From NCBI RefSeq assembly GCF_040833975.1, contig NZ_CP162130.1:3956001-4020000 (forward strand): 64,000 nucleotides of DNA, read 5' to 3'. This DNA comes from Leptospira sp. WS92.C1. GTDB taxonomy: Bacteria > Spirochaetota > Leptospiria > Leptospirales > Leptospiraceae. The notes below the pieces were generated by a model. That model worked only from the letters and a program-made list of their open reading frames with translations. It did not search any database and was not told the origin of the DNA. Positions 45,831 to 55,979 of this stretch are shown in pieces (positions within the stretch are counted from its first letter, which is position 1; every line of letters starts with the position of its first letter). The translations under genes were made by a program, and so were the position numbers.

Positions 45831-46997
45831 ATGAAAAAGAAAATTCTTCTCCTCGGATCCGGGGAACTCGGTAAGGAATTCGTAATCGCGGCCCAAAGAC
45901 TCGGGCAACATGTAATTGCGGTCGATTCTTATGACAACGCTCCCGCAATGCAGGTCGCTCACGAAAAAGAAATCATCAACATGTTAGACGGCAATCTTTT
46001 AGACCAAGTCGTCGCCAAACACAAACCGGATTTGATCGTTCCGGAAATCGAAGCAATTCGAACCGAAAGATTTTACGAATACGAAAAACAAGGGTATCAA
46101 ATCGTTCCATCCGCAAAGGCCGCGAACTTTACGATGAATCGAAAAGCGATCCGCGATTTGGCTGCGAAAGAATTAAAGCTTTTAACCGCAAAATATCAAT
46201 ACGCTTCCACTGAAGAAGAACTTAAAAAAGCGATTCAAGAATTAGGTTTTCCTTGTGTGATCAAGCCGCTTATGTCCTCTTCCGGTAAAGGTCAATCCGT
46301 GATCAAGTCTGGAGACGATATTTCCAAAGCTTGGGAAGCATCTCAAACAAAGGGAAGAGCCGGTGCAGCGGAAGTAATCGTGGAAGAATTTATTCCTTTC
46401 GAATCCGAGATCACATTGTTGACCGTAACTCAGAAAAACGGAAAAACACTTTTCTGTCCGCCGATCGGTCACAGACAAGAAAGAGGGGATTATCAGGAAA
46501 GTTGGCAGCCTGCAGAAATTTTCGAAACTCAGTTGGCGGAAGCGCAAAGAATGGCGGATTTGGTAACAAGGGAATTGACGGGTGCGGGAATCTGGGGTGT
46601 GGAATTTTTTCTTACAAAGGATCAGGTTTATTTTTCGGAACTTTCCCCCAGACCTCACGATACCGGAATGGTTACGTTAGCCGGAACACAAAACTTCAAC
46701 GAATTCGAACTGCACTTAAGAGCGATTTTAGGAATTCCGATTTTCGAAATCACCTCGGAAAGAAAAGGGGCAAGCGCTGTAATTCTCGCCAAAACCGATG
46801 GAAAATCCCCCGAAGTCAGCGGATTGGATATCGCGTCCGGAATGCCCGAATCGGATTTTAGAATTTTTGGAAAACCGACCACAAGACCGTATCGCAGAAT
46901 GGGTGTAACACTCGCTTATTCGCGCCGCGGAGGCGAGGAGATTTCCTCTCTTCGCAAACGAGCCGTTCTTCTTGCATCCAAGATCAAAGTGGATTAG
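45831..46997 (+). CDS. purT: Formate-dependent phosphoribosylglycinamide formyltransferase 2
   Basis: A 388-residue ATP-grasp enzyme that makes formyl-GAR from GAR, formate and ATP, in purine synthesis, bypassing folate-dependent PurN. It has an N-terminal [11 protein letters not shown], the ATP-grasp loop [15 protein letters not shown], and the metal-binding GIWGVEFFL with [17 protein letters not shown], all as in PurT. Length is normal. The last 4 bases overlap the convergent fusion gene. No PurN is visible in this window, so the organism may or may not have both. Confidence 0.95.
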   Translation: MKKKILLLGSGELGKEFVIAAQRLGQHVIAVDSYDNAPAMQVAHEKEIINMLDGNLLDQVVAKHKPDLIVPEIEAIRTERFYEYEKQGYQIVPSAKAANFTMNRKAIRDLAAKELKLLTAKYQYASTEEELKKAIQELGFPCVIKPLMSSSGKGQSVIKSGDDISKAWEASQTKGRAGAAEVIVEEFIPFESEITLLTVTQKNGKTLFCPPIGHRQERGDYQESWQPAEIFETQLAEAQRMADLVTRELTGAGIWGVEFFLTKDQVYFSELSPRPHDTGMVTLAGTQNFNEFELHLRAILGIPIFEITSERKGASAVILAKTDGKSPEVSGLDIASGMPESDFRIFGKPTTRPYRRMGVTLAYSRRGGEEISSLRKRAVLLASKIKVD

Positions 46998-49423
46998 GGA
47001 ATTTCGTCGGTGCACATATTTGCATAGTATTGGATCAAATTCGGATCCAATACTTTTACGAGTCCGTTTTCAACGGAAATCATCCTTCTCTGTTTTAAAA
47101 CTTTGGTTCCTTTGTTTAAAATCTCGTCGGGATCCCGGGCCAGATAATTTCCCTTTTTGGTAAGAACCGCTTCTTTTATCATCGCCTTTAATTCCAAAAA
47201 AGAAATCGGTGTCTCCGTTCCTGATTCGACCAACAATCTTGCGAGCAACTGATTGGGTAAAATTCGACGGTATTTTTTCCAACCTTGCGTAATTTCAAAA
47301 CCGATCGAGCCGGTCGGATCCTCTTCATGAATGTATTTTGAAACCGGTATCGGTTCGCAAAGATCCATATAAACTTCCGTTCTTTTATAAAAAAAATCTC
47401 TAAATCCAGGCTTTTTATCGCTTCCGCAAAACTCCTCGTCCTCCGGAACGTTTTCATAAGACAACGCGATCGGAACCACAATGACCTCCGATCCGGTGTG
47501 TTTATAAGCTTCCACGGAAGTGGATAAAATTCCCGTTTTGATCGGAATGATTCCTCCGGTTCTCGAACGAGTTCCTTCGGGATATACGAGAGTCGGGATT
47601 CCCGCTTCGAGCATCATAGTAGAATATTGAGTCAAACATTCCAAATATAGAATATTCCGATTTCTTTTTCTGTCTACCATGTATGCCCCGAGCGATTTGA
47701 GAATACTCGCCAAACCGGGAGTGGCCATCACTTTTTTATCAGCGGCGTATCTTGGAACCGGAAGACCCAACCATTTTAAACCGAACGCAACTTCCACGGA
47801 ATCCAAATGAGATCGGTGAGTGGGCGTATAAAGAATATCATAACGCGATGCTAAGGCTTTTATTTCCTTGATACATCCTCCGATTTTTGGAAGACCCGCT
47901 CCGGATTTAAAACCGCTAAAAATAAATCGAGTTGGCGCGATCAAATGAATCAAAGTGTCTCGTAAAAACGGTTTGTAATCATCCGCGATTTCGGATACGT
48001 AAAAATCCAGGATTCTGGATAAGTCTTTACTTCCTTTTTCCTGAAAATTCTTTTCAACTTCCTTCCAAAGCTGAATCTCTTTGGGAATTTGCAAAAGATC
48101 CGTGATATCGTTGGATTCCTGCGCTTCCTCGTATCGCTTTTTTAAAGATTTAACGATCAAGGTAGATTGTTTGATAACCCGATCTGTCATTCCTGGATGT
48201 CCATTCACTTGACGCAGAACATTTTTACCCAGAGCTTGTTGAAATTTTTTTCCGGAAGTCATTCCCATCCCGGAACGTTTGGTCGCGGTTTTTGAAATAT
48301 GACGCACCTCGTCCGAAGTGGATTTGGATACAAATCGAATCAGCTCGGTCGGAGAAACACGTCTTGTAAGAATCTGAAATAGAGTATTGTAAAGAGGGAT
48401 CTCAACTTTTTTTTCCTCCGCCAAAGCGATGATCGAAGAAAGGACAAACGCGCCTTCCACATGACTTTCGCTTTGACTTACTTCTTTTTGAATGAATTCT
48501 GCGGGATTAAAAAACAATTCAATCCTTTCGATGAGATTCGGTTGATCTTCGCCGGAAATCAGCTTTCGAACAAAACGATGTCCATACGCCTTGTTTCGGC
48601 TGTATCGGGAAGTACAGGAAGAAATGAGATCCGCCAATCCGTATTCTTGGACGGGTCTAGTAGGAATTTCTAATGTTTCTAAAAGAAGGACAATTTCCGA
48701 ATATCCGAGACTAATCAACTCACCCTCGAAGTTGCTGCCACATTCCGGGATTCCGGAAGCGATACCACATGCGATCGCAATCGGATTTTTCATGGCTCCG
48801 AACAATTCAAGACCGTTTAAATCCTCGTATGATTTTGTGTGATGTTTGGATCCGTTAAATAAGGATTCAAAGATTTCTATGGACTTTGATCCGGACGATG
48901 CTAAACAGTAAAAACTATGATGTTCGCGTTTTAATTCCCCCAATAAATTCGGACCGTTTACGGCCGTGTATTCCAACGAGGTAAAACCGCTCGCAAGAGA
49001 AAGTTTTTCTATGTATTCAGAATATGTAATACAATTTGTTTTGCGTCTTGTAGAAACCGATAAAATTCCCTTTGTAAATGTAAAAATAAAATGGGGGACG
49101 TCTTTATCCAAAACCTTTATCAGTTCTTCCAAAATTCCTTCCATCAAACGCGAAGGAACCGCTATGATCAAAATCCAAGAGCCTTTTTTTAAAAAACCAA
49201 ACTCGCTCGTAACTCGAACGTTCTCGGGCAAAGTGATCGAGTCTTCCAATAGGGAAGCGATTCTTCCCTTTTCAATTTTTTCAGCACGTTTTCTATCATC
49301 ATACCATAAATACAAATCTTCTGTTTTTGGGGAAAGATAGGTTGATAGGAAGATCCCCATCGGTCCTCCCCCTAAAACCGCGATATTTGCCAAACACGGT
49401 CCCGAAGTTTTTATTTCTTCCAT
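46994..49423 (-). CDS. Glycerol-3-phosphate dehydrogenase / acyltransferase fusion protein
   Basis: An 809-residue protein. Residues 12-340 are an NAD(P)-dependent glycerol-3-phosphate dehydrogenase of GpsA type, with the Rossmann GGGPMG at 18-23, VNGPNL near 155-160 and the catalytic Lys212 in [13 protein letters not shown]. Residues about 500-809 are a PlsB/PlsC-type acyltransferase with HRSHLD (536-541) as the catalytic H-x4-D and [10 protein letters not shown] (614-623) as the phosphate-binding motif. A helical linker of about 160 residues joins them. The N-terminal half would make glycerol-3-phosphate from DHAP and the C-terminal half would acylate it, so two consecutive steps of phospholipid synthesis sit in one chain. 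Bounded by convergent purT. Confidence 0.88.
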   Translation of the reverse strand: MEEIKTSGPCLANIAVLGGGPMGIFLSTYLSPKTEDLYLWYDDRKRAEKIEKGRIASLLEDSITLPENVRVTSEFGFLKKGSWILIIAVPSRLMEGILEELIKVLDKDVPHFIFTFTKGILSVSTRRKTNCITYSEYIEKLSLASGFTSLEYTAVNGPNLLGELKREHHSFYCLASSGSKSIEIFESLFNGSKHHTKSYEDLNGLELFGAMKNPIAIACGIASGIPECGSNFEGELISLGYSEIVLLLETLEIPTRPVQEYGLADLISSCTSRYSRNKAYGHRFVRKLISGEDQPNLIERIELFFNPAEFIQKEVSQSESHVEGAFVLSSIIALAEEKKVEIPLYNTLFQILTRRVSPTELIRFVSKSTSDEVRHISKTATKRSGMGMTSGKKFQQALGKNVLRQVNGHPGMTDRVIKQSTLIVKSLKKRYEEAQESNDITDLLQIPKEIQLWKEVEKNFQEKGSKDLSRILDFYVSEIADDYKPFLRDTLIHLIAPTRFIFSGFKSGAGLPKIGGCIKEIKALASRYDILYTPTHRSHLDSVEVAFGLKWLGLPVPRYAADKKVMATPGLASILKSLGAYMVDRKRNRNILYLECLTQYSTMMLEAGIPTLVYPEGTRSRTGGIIPIKTGILSTSVEAYKHTGSEVIVVPIALSYENVPEDEEFCGSDKKPGFRDFFYKRTEVYMDLCEPIPVSKYIHEEDPTGSIGFEITQGWKKYRRILPNQLLARLLVESGTETPISFLELKAMIKEAVLTKKGNYLARDPDEILNKGTKVLKQRRMISVENGLVKVLDPNLIQYYANMCTDEIP

Positions 49424-49531
49424 ACTGATTGCTATTGAGAGCCCTATTATCCTTGAAACAATCAGAAAACAAGGATCGTTTGTTTTCTTTTTCCGGGTTG
49501 CCTAAGAAGCGAAATAAAAGAGACTGGATTT

Positions 49532-50314
49532 GTGATTTTATTAAAATCAAAAACGAGCAGCAACAAATTCTATTATTTATGTTTATTGCTAATCGTTGTC
49601 CTTCCCAATCTCATCGGTTGTGCGACCTATCTGCAAAACAGAAAAAACGATTTGAAAGATATTCTTACCGCGGGTATCGAAACGCCCGGATACGGAACCG
49701 GAATCAGAATCGGTCCTTTAGCAGCGGGTTTTGTTTTTCAAGGCGGCGAAACCTCCTCAGGAAAAAAAGATTTGGGAAAAGGATACGGACTTCGCGGGGG
49801 AAACTTTGGTTCGTATCGCGCGCAACAGCTGATTTTTGGAATGTTAGGAAGTGATACTTTTTTTCCTTTGAATGTCGAAACTCAAACTTCGGAAGCAATG
49901 GAGAATGAGGAAATTTCTCCGGAGATGAAGGAAGAATTAAAAAATTTGGAAAACAGCAAAGTGCCGGGCGATCAGGTACCTGAATTTCTAAATGAACGAT
50001 ACAATATCAAAAGCCACAAACTCCGCTTTCTTTCGTTTTATAATATTCCGATTGCGGAAAGAAGGAAAAGAAAAAAGGAGGAATTCTATCGCAGATTTAT
50101 CGAAGAACAAAATTTTGATAGAAACGATCCTTCGATTCAAAACGCTTTAAAAATTCTTAACAAATCAAAAGACGGTTATCCAAAAAGTTTTCTTTATCAA
50201 ATCGAAGTGTATTTGGGAATTTACGTCGGTTTACGATTCGGAATCAATCCCGCAGAGCTACTTGATTTTATCGTAGGACTTGCGGGACTTGATTTATTAG
50301 AGGACGATATTTGA
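49532..50314 (+). CDS. Putative lipoprotein of unknown function
   Basis: A 260-residue protein from a GTG start at 49532. The signal stretch (about residues 13-29) ends NLIGCAT, a good lipobox with Cys30. A Gly-rich region (GIETPGYGTGIRIGPLAAGFVFQGG) resembles membrane-proximal lipoprotein families of Leptospira; the body is charged and helical, and the C-terminus is hydrophobic (GLAGLDLLEDD). I recognise no domain or enzyme motif. It diverges from the fusion gene with about 108 bp between the start codons. Confidence 0.7.
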   Translation: MILLKSKTSSNKFYYLCLLLIVVLPNLIGCATYLQNRKNDLKDILTAGIETPGYGTGIRIGPLAAGFVFQGGETSSGKKDLGKGYGLRGGNFGSYRAQQLIFGMLGSDTFFPLNVETQTSEAMENEEISPEMKEELKNLENSKVPGDQVPEFLNERYNIKSHKLRFLSFYNIPIAERRKRKKEEFYRRFIEEQNFDRNDPSIQNALKILNKSKDGYPKSFLYQIEVYLGIYVGLRFGINPAELLDFIVGLAGLDLLEDDI

Positions 50315-50331
50315 GCTCAATCTAACAACGA

Positions 50332-50703
50332 TTAGAGTTTATACTCCATTTTTTTGATCACACCTTTTTTATCGATAATGAGTTTGATAAACTTCGTATC
50401 TTCCGTGATGGAGGTTGGTTTTTCAGCCAATGTTTTATAAGAATTTTTCTGATAGTCCGTAGAAACTAAATACCATTCCAATACTGCACCGTCTTGAGTA
50501 TTGAGTTCTACAGAAGGGGTTCCTAAAACAGCTTCCGCCTTTAAACGTTTATCTCCTTCTTTGACCATTCCGACTTCAAACGTTCTGATATCGGAGTTGT
50601 GTTGAAATTCCTGTTTCGCGGGTTGTTTTTTCTCTTCGGAAGTGCAAAAGGAAAGAACGAGCAAGCATGCCAAGATGATAAACGTCGAAATAATTTGTTT
50701 CAT
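50332..50703 (-). CDS. Small putative lipoprotein
   Basis: A 123-residue lipoprotein. The signal peptide ends VLSFCTS with lipidated Cys20, followed by a charged linker. The core (DKRLKAEAVLGTPSVELNTQDGAVLEWYLV) is reminiscent of SmpA/OmlA (BamE-like) folds, in which a G-x-P-x loop follows a helix and is followed by strands. That similarity is weak. It ends 17 bp from the convergent lipoprotein gene. Function unknown. Confidence 0.7.
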   Translation of the reverse strand: MKQIISTFIILACLLVLSFCTSEEKKQPAKQEFQHNSDIRTFEVGMVKEGDKRLKAEAVLGTPSVELNTQDGAVLEWYLVSTDYQKNSYKTLAEKPTSITEDTKFIKLIIDKKGVIKKMEYKL

Positions 50704-50899
50704 GGTGATCCTTCTCTGAGTTTAAATTTCAAACTACTATTTTGATTCTTATTTTAACTCTGTCCAGATGAAAAAACAAAAAAATACATGAATATTTTTT
50801 GATAGGAGGGATGTTAGATAAGAAAAAGTAGTTCTATTTGATCGGATAGAATCAATTTTGAACTAAGAGCCAAAATTGATTGGTGAAAAGCGGGAGAAT

Positions 50900-51850
50900 A
50901 TGATTCAGACAATTCTCGTTACCGGGGGAAGCGGTTCCTTAGGACTTGTTTTAGTTCCGGAGTTGTTAAAAAAATACAGAGTACTTTGCCTTGGAAGAAA
51001 TCTTTTATCCTTTCCAAATTTGATACGCTTTGATCCAAACTTTGTTTTTATTGAATTTGATTTGGAAAAAACGAAAGAATTCAAAACCAAAGAAAATCCC
51101 GTCTTTATCATTCATCTCGCAGGAAAAGTAAGCGGAGAAGCGACAAGTCTCGAAGAATACAAGTTAGGAAACGAAATCCCAACCGCGAATATCCTTAAAA
51201 TTGCGGCAAAGAATCAAAAAACGGGAATTTTATTTTCAAGTTCAACGTCCGTGTACGGTTTTTCCGAAACCGCTGTCACCGAAAAATCGCCGTTAAAGGG
51301 TAATACCTTTTATGCGATATCAAAGATAGAATGTGAATCTCTCGTAGAAAAATCCAAAAACCCTTTTGTCATTTTAAGAATCGCCTCCGTTTTTGGTCCA
51401 ACCAATAAGAGTTTTCTCAATAAACTGCTGCGGTTATTTCAATACGGAATTTTGCTTTACTCCGGAAATCCGAACTTCAAAAAATCGATGGTCTATTCTT
51501 CAGACGTGGTGGAAGCCATTCTTTTGATTTTAGAAAAATGGAAAAAAGCATCCGGAAAAATATATAATATCGCATATCCCGAAGTTTTGTCCTCTCAAGA
51601 AATAGAATCTCTTTTTTCAAAACTTATCCCCGGGAAGTTTTTTGTCCGACTGAGACTGAAAGGGTTTATTTTATTTTTATTCAATATCGTTAATTTTCTG
51701 ATTTCAAAGATTTTAAAAAAGAAAATCAACATAGAATACATTCAGGAATCTTCGATCGTGGATTCTAGTCGTTTTGAAAAGGATTTAAATTTTCGTTTTA
51801 AAACAACCTTCGAAGAAGGAATTCAAAACATTCTAAAATCGAAATCGTAA
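50900..51850 (+). CDS. NAD-dependent epimerase/dehydratase family protein
   Basis: An extended SDR of about 316 residues. The NAD-binding TGGSGSLG is near residues 8-15, and the catalytic Ser (SSSTSVYG), Tyr and Lys (Y-x3-K in TFYAISKIECE) are present, followed by LRIASVFGP. It should oxidise, epimerise or dehydrate a nucleotide sugar or similar compound; the substrate is not identifiable. The start ATG at 50900 has GGGAG just upstream. A TTG at 50876 is in frame but less likely. It ends 2 bp before the convergent regulator gene. Confidence 0.85.
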   Translation: MIQTILVTGGSGSLGLVLVPELLKKYRVLCLGRNLLSFPNLIRFDPNFVFIEFDLEKTKEFKTKENPVFIIHLAGKVSGEATSLEEYKLGNEIPTANILKIAAKNQKTGILFSSSTSVYGFSETAVTEKSPLKGNTFYAISKIECESLVEKSKNPFVILRIASVFGPTNKSFLNKLLRLFQYGILLYSGNPNFKKSMVYSSDVVEAILLILEKWKKASGKIYNIAYPEVLSSQEIESLFSKLIPGKFFVRLRLKGFILFLFNIVNFLISKILKKKINIEYIQESSIVDSSRFEKDLNFRFKTTFEEGIQNILKSKS

Positions 51851-51852
51851 AG

Positions 51853-52296
51853 TTATGCTTCCACCGGATCGGAAAGGAGAAGCAACAAACGATCCAAATC
51901 GTTTTTTAGATCAAGGAGCGTTTTTTTATCGATATTCAAATTTTCAAGAAGTTTTCCGGGAACACAAACGGCCTTTTCCTTGAGCTTTTTTCCTTTTGAA
52001 GAAAGAAAGATCTGCACGGATCTTTCGTCGTTCAGAGACCGTTTTCTAATTACGAGTTCCGATTCTTCAAGTCGTTTTAATAAGGGAGTCAAAGTTCCCG
52101 AATCAAGATGGAGTTTTTTACCGATTTCTTTTACGCTGCTTCCGTCCTCTTTCCATAAAACAAGAAGAACCAAATACTGAGGATACGTAAGGCTCAGCTC
52201 TTCGAGAATCGGTCTATATAACGCGGTGACCGCTCTCGAACAAGCATAGAGTGGAAAACAAATTTGATTTTCTAAAAGTAAATCCTTTGTACTCAT
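51853..52296 (-). CDS. OhrR-like MarR-family redox regulator
   Basis: A winged-helix regulator of about 147 residues. The N-terminal LENQICFPLYACSRAVTALYRPIL matches the OhrR pattern, in which the first Cys (residue 14 here) senses organic hydroperoxides. LTYPQYLVLLVLW and the wing RKRSLNDERSV follow. OhrR normally represses the thiol peroxidase Ohr; here the neighbour is a glutathione peroxidase, encoded 40 bp upstream on the same strand, so the regulator probably controls its own operon. ATG at 52296 is preferred over a TTG at 52320. Confidence 0.87.
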   Translation of the reverse strand: MSTKDLLLENQICFPLYACSRAVTALYRPILEELSLTYPQYLVLLVLWKEDGSSVKEIGKKLHLDSGTLTPLLKRLEESELVIRKRSLNDERSVQIFLSSKGKKLKEKAVCVPGKLLENLNIDKKTLLDLKNDLDRLLLLLSDPVEA

Positions 52297-52336
52297 AAAT
52301 AGACCCGTCTTAAAAAACAAGGCGGGCTCAAAATCC

Positions 52337-52822
52337 TTATTTTTTTAAAAGCGCTTGGATTTCTTTTTCAATCTTTTCGGGAGTGGTAATGGGAGCGTAA
52401 CGTTTGATTACATTTCCTTGTTTATCCACTAAGAATTTTGTAAAATTCCACTTAATCGAATCGCCAAAAAATCCTGACGCTTTTTTTCTCAAAAAACGAA
52501 ACACCGGATGAGCATCGTCTCCGTTTACGTCGATTTTTTTAAAGATAGGAAATTCGACTCCGTAATTTCTCTGGCAAAAAGATTTGATCGTTTCATCCGA
52601 ACCCGGTTCCTGGTGTTTGAATTGATCACAAGGAAATCCTAAAATTTCCAAACCTTCTCCTTTGTATTTGTTATACAATGCCTGAAGACCTTCGTATTGA
52701 GGTGTAAAAGCACATTGGCTCGCTGTGTTCACGATCAAAATAACTTTCCCCTTGTAATCCTCCAGTTTTTGGTCTTTACCGCTATTTAAGGTGGCAGTTA
52801 AATCATATAAAGTCTGGCTCAT
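52337..52822 (-). CDS. Glutathione peroxidase family protein (Cys type)
   Basis: A peroxidase of about 161 residues with the thioredoxin-like GPx fold. The peroxidatic Cys lies in NTASQCAFTPQY, followed by GFPCDQF with the Gln, and WNFTKFLVD with the Trp and Asn of the catalytic tetrad. The active site uses Cys, not selenocysteine. Such bacterial enzymes (BtuE-like) usually reduce lipid or organic peroxides with thioredoxin. The ATG at 52822 has TGGAG 6 bases upstream, so the frame from 52834 is too long by 4 residues. Operon with the OhrR-like regulator. Confidence 0.92.
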   Translation of the reverse strand: MSQTLYDLTATLNSGKDQKLEDYKGKVILIVNTASQCAFTPQYEGLQALYNKYKGEGLEILGFPCDQFKHQEPGSDETIKSFCQRNYGVEFPIFKKIDVNGDDAHPVFRFLRKKASGFFGDSIKWNFTKFLVDKQGNVIKRYAPITTPEKIEKEIQALLKK

Positions 52823-52942
52823 ATCAATCTCCATTTAGATTGTGCACAATTTAATTTTATAAAATTAAATCTTTTATTTTCAGTCAAGAAAATTTTTTGA
52901 CTTTCAATAAAACCTATTTTAGAGGCCGTTAGGAGTTGATTT

Positions 52943-53740
52943 TTGAGAGGAAAAGATACAATCGATACCATGACTTCCAAATTAAAAATTCTGATTCCTT
53001 TACCCTCAAATGATTTTGATCCTTCCGAAAGTGCGATTCCTTGGAAAATTTTGAAAGAAAACAACTTTGAAGTTTTTTTTGCAACTCCTGACGGGAGACC
53101 CGGAAAAGCGGATTTTAGAATGTTATCAGGTAAGGGACTTGGTCTTTGGAGGCCGATCTTAATCGCCCATAAAAATGCAAGAACCGCGTATCAGGAAATG
53201 ATATCGGATTCTAATTTTCTCAATCCCTATTCGTATCAAAATCTGAAACCGGAAGATTTTTCAGGACTGATCTTGCCTGGGGGTCATGCTCCCGGTATGA
53301 AGGAATATCTAGAATCGAAACCGCTTCAAAGTTTTGTAGGCAAGTTTTTTGCTACAGGGAAACCTCTAGGTGCGATTTGTCACGGAGTCGTTTTAGCAGC
53401 GAGAAGCAAACATCCCGATACGGATCGTTCCATTTTGCACGGTAAGAGAACAACCGCTCTTTTAAAGTCTCAAGAGATGGCGGCTTGGAACCTGACTAAA
53501 TTGTGGTTAGGGGATTACTATCGAACCTATCCTCAATCCGTAGAAGATGAGGTAAAGGCAGCTTTAAAAAGTCCGGATGATTTTCACTTTGGTCCAAAAC
53601 CCATCTTTAGAGATAGTCATACAAAACCGGAACGGGGGCATGTCGTGATCGATGGAAATTATATTTCGGCAAGATGGCCCGGTGACGCCTATTCGTTTGC
53701 AAATTCGTTTATCAAACTTTTTAAACATTCTCAATTTTAA
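52943..53740 (+). CDS. DJ-1/PfpI-family protein
   Basis: A 265-residue class I glutamine amidotransferase-like protein of the DJ-1/PfpI superfamily. The nucleophile elbow reads GAICHGVVLAAR, with the Cys, and LPGGHAPGM carries the backbone glycines. Members are chaperones, glyoxalases, hydratases or proteases, and the activity here is unknown. The start is a TTG at 52943 with AGGAG exactly 7 bases upstream; the ATG at 52970 has its nearest purine-rich stretch too far away. It diverges from the glutathione peroxidase gene (about 120 bp between starts), which suggests a shared stress response. Confidence 0.8.
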   Translation: MRGKDTIDTMTSKLKILIPLPSNDFDPSESAIPWKILKENNFEVFFATPDGRPGKADFRMLSGKGLGLWRPILIAHKNARTAYQEMISDSNFLNPYSYQNLKPEDFSGLILPGGHAPGMKEYLESKPLQSFVGKFFATGKPLGAICHGVVLAARSKHPDTDRSILHGKRTTALLKSQEMAAWNLTKLWLGDYYRTYPQSVEDEVKAALKSPDDFHFGPKPIFRDSHTKPERGHVVIDGNYISARWPGDAYSFANSFIKLFKHSQF

Positions 53741-53769
53741 TCATATCGTCTAAGAATTTAGGAAAAAGA

Positions 53770-55566
53770 ATGCAAGATCATAATTTACTCTTAACGCTAA
53801 TCATATTTCTCGGGGCAGCAGTCATTGCTGTTCCGCTTTTTAAAAAAATCGGATTGGGATCGGTAGTCGGCTATCTGATCGGGGGAGGGATCATCGGACC
53901 TTGGGGAATCGGGCTTATCACCGATGTGCAAAGTATTCTTCACTTATCTGAGTTCGGAGTCGTATTACTTTTATTTCTCATCGGTTTGGAATTAAAGCCA
54001 CAAAGACTTTGGATTTTACGCAGACCCATTTTTGGGCTCGGCGGTTTGCAGGTGGTTCTTTCTTCGCTTATTTTTTTCGTAATTCTTTCGTTTTTAGGTC
54101 TCGAAAAAGCACAGGCCATCGTAATCAGCATTAGCATTTCCTTATCTTCCACCGCATTTGCGCTTCAAGTTTTGGGAGAAAAAAACGAACTCAACACTGC
54201 ACACGGAAGATCCGCATTCGCAATCTTGCTGTTCCAAGATCTTGCGGTAATTCCGATCATGGCTATTCTTCCCTTTTTAGGGGAGACGGTCGAAGGCTCG
54301 GGATCTCAGGAAACGTGGAGACAAATTTTACCGGCAATTGGAACGATCCTTGCGGTCATCTTAGCGGGAAGGTTCTTAGCCCGACCTCTTTTCAGACTCG
54401 TGGCGTCCTCCGGCAATCATGAAATCTTTACAGCGTTGTCTTTGCTGATCGTGGTCGGAGTTTCACTGCTCATGGATCAGGTCGGTTTGTCGATGGCCTT
54501 AGGCTCTTTTTTAGGCGGGGTCATTCTTGCGGATTCCGAATACCGTCACGAATTGGAATCCAATCTAGAACCTTTTAAGGGACTTCTTTTAGGACTTTTC
54601 TTTTTAGCGGTCGGTATGTCCATCAATCTCGGAGAAGTTTTAAAGGATCCGATTCTTGTGATTCTTTTTGCTTTGGGATTGATGTTTATCAAAGCGGGAG
54701 TTCTTTACGCGTTAGGCAGAATCTCAAAACAAAACGAAGAATCCTCTCTAAATCTGGCCGTAACAATTTCACAAGGCGGCGAATTCGCGTTTGTAATTTT
54801 AGGAGTCGGAGTTTCCTTATCGATTTTACCAAGAGAAAGAGCGGACTTAGTCATCGCGGTAGTGACACTTTCCATGGGACTTACTCCGATTTTTGCTATC
54901 GTCAAAGATAAGTTTACTGAATTGATTTTTAAAAATTCCGTAGAACAAGAGGCGGATAAGATAGAAGAGCAAAATCGAGTAATCATCGCCGGTTTTGGAA
55001 GATTCGGGCAGATCATCGCAAGGATGCTATTTGTACACAGAATCGGATTCACGGCTTTGGAACACAATCCTGAACAGGTCAATTTAGCAAGAAGATTCGG
55101 ATATAAGATCTACTATGGCGACTCAAGTAAACTCAGTTTATTGAGATCCGCTGGAGCGGAGCAGGCGGATCTATTTATATTAGCGATTCAAGATATAGAA
55201 GTATCCGTCAAAGTCGCGGAAATGGTTAAAAAACAATTTCCAAACCTGACCATTATAGCAAGAGCGCGAAATCGGGAACATGTCTTTAAACTAATGGAGC
55301 TCGGAGTAAAAATTATACGCAGAGATACGTTTGCATCCGCTCTGGAATTGGCGGGCGAAACTCTCAGTCATTTAGGGTTTATGGATTCGGAAGTTGAACA
55401 GAAAGTAAGAAAGTTCAGAGCACACGATGAACTCACACTTAAGGGACAATTTCAAATTAAAGACGACGAAAAAGAATTTATCAAATTTTCAAAAAACTCC
55501 ATGCGTCAGTTAGAGGCGGCTTTTGAAGCGGATCGTCAAGAAAAGGAGGGAAAAGTGGCTGGTTAA
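53770..55566 (+). CDS. Kef-type monovalent cation:proton antiporter (CPA2) with TrkA-N domain
   Basis: A 598-residue inner-membrane protein. It has 12-13 helices of the CPA2 fold with the motifs LLLFLIGLELKP and SISLSSTAFALQVLGE, and the loop GGVILADSEYRHELE, then a C-terminal RCK/TrkA-N domain (RVIIAGFGRFGQIIARML). It matches KefB/KefC in layout more closely than the antiporter encoded at 20509-22275. Probable role: K+/H+ exchange controlled by a nucleotide or glutathione adduct. No KefF/G gene is adjacent. It follows the DJ-1-like gene by 29 bp, with AGGA 6 bases before the ATG, so it may be in the same transcript. Beyond the stop, another frame stays open for about 34 protein-like codons. 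Confidence 0.9.
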   Translation: MQDHNLLLTLIIFLGAAVIAVPLFKKIGLGSVVGYLIGGGIIGPWGIGLITDVQSILHLSEFGVVLLLFLIGLELKPQRLWILRRPIFGLGGLQVVLSSLIFFVILSFLGLEKAQAIVISISISLSSTAFALQVLGEKNELNTAHGRSAFAILLFQDLAVIPIMAILPFLGETVEGSGSQETWRQILPAIGTILAVILAGRFLARPLFRLVASSGNHEIFTALSLLIVVGVSLLMDQVGLSMALGSFLGGVILADSEYRHELESNLEPFKGLLLGLFFLAVGMSINLGEVLKDPILVILFALGLMFIKAGVLYALGRISKQNEESSLNLAVTISQGGEFAFVILGVGVSLSILPRERADLVIAVVTLSMGLTPIFAIVKDKFTELIFKNSVEQEADKIEEQNRVIIAGFGRFGQIIARMLFVHRIGFTALEHNPEQVNLARRFGYKIYYGDSSKLSLLRSAGAEQADLFILAIQDIEVSVKVAEMVKKQFPNLTIIARARNREHVFKLMELGVKIIRRDTFASALELAGETLSHLGFMDSEVEQKVRKFRAHDELTLKGQFQIKDDEKEFIKFSKNSMRQLEAAFEADRQEKEGKVAG

Positions 55567-55757
55567 CTTCAGTCGCTTCGAGTCAACGCCGTAAATTAGA
55601 TGATTTGGTAACAAAAGCATCCGATCAATTACAAATCACTTATCAATTGATTCCGCTTTATAAATAAGAAACACTGATTCTCTAAAAATAAGTCGCATAA
55701 AGCGATTTTTCTCTGTCTTTTAGACCCCGTTTTTCGGATATGTTCATTATAGGAAAC

Positions 55758-55797
55758 TTTTCCATCTTGAATTTTCCATAAAGTTCAAAATGGAAAA
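55758..55797. repeat. 14-bp inverted repeat (hairpin) downstream of the antiporter gene
   Basis: TTTTCCATCTTGAA at 55758-55771 and TTCAAAATGGAAAA at 55784-55797 form a 14-bp stem with one mismatch around a 12-base loop. It lies about 190 bp after the antiporter stop. Confidence 0.55.
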
Positions 55798-55826
55798 ATC
55801 CAATTCTCTTCACTATTCCCTACGGG

Positions 55827-55856
55827 GTGGCTCTTAACGAGCCGCTCCGATTTTTT
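55827..55856 (+). terminator. Rho-independent terminator-like hairpin
   Basis: GTGGCTC-TTAAC-GAGCCGC (7-bp stem with one G-U pair) is followed 5 bases later by six T residues. It may end transcription from the antiporter operon. The surrounding 412-bp gap (55567-55979) has no other gene that I can support. Confidence 0.5.
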
Positions 55857-55979
55857 GAAAATTCTCCTTCTAAAAGCAAATCCGACTTTGGCTACAAAAG
55901 TCAAATTATAATTCAGCAAGAGTCTATAATATTAGGATCGATTGAATTGTTGAAGAGGAAATGGATTCATTTTGTCCGA

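Noticed and set aside
52970..52972. ATG at 52970 as start of the DJ-1-like gene
   Set aside because: TTG 52943 has AGGAG at ideal spacing, while 52970 has no ribosome site within normal distance.
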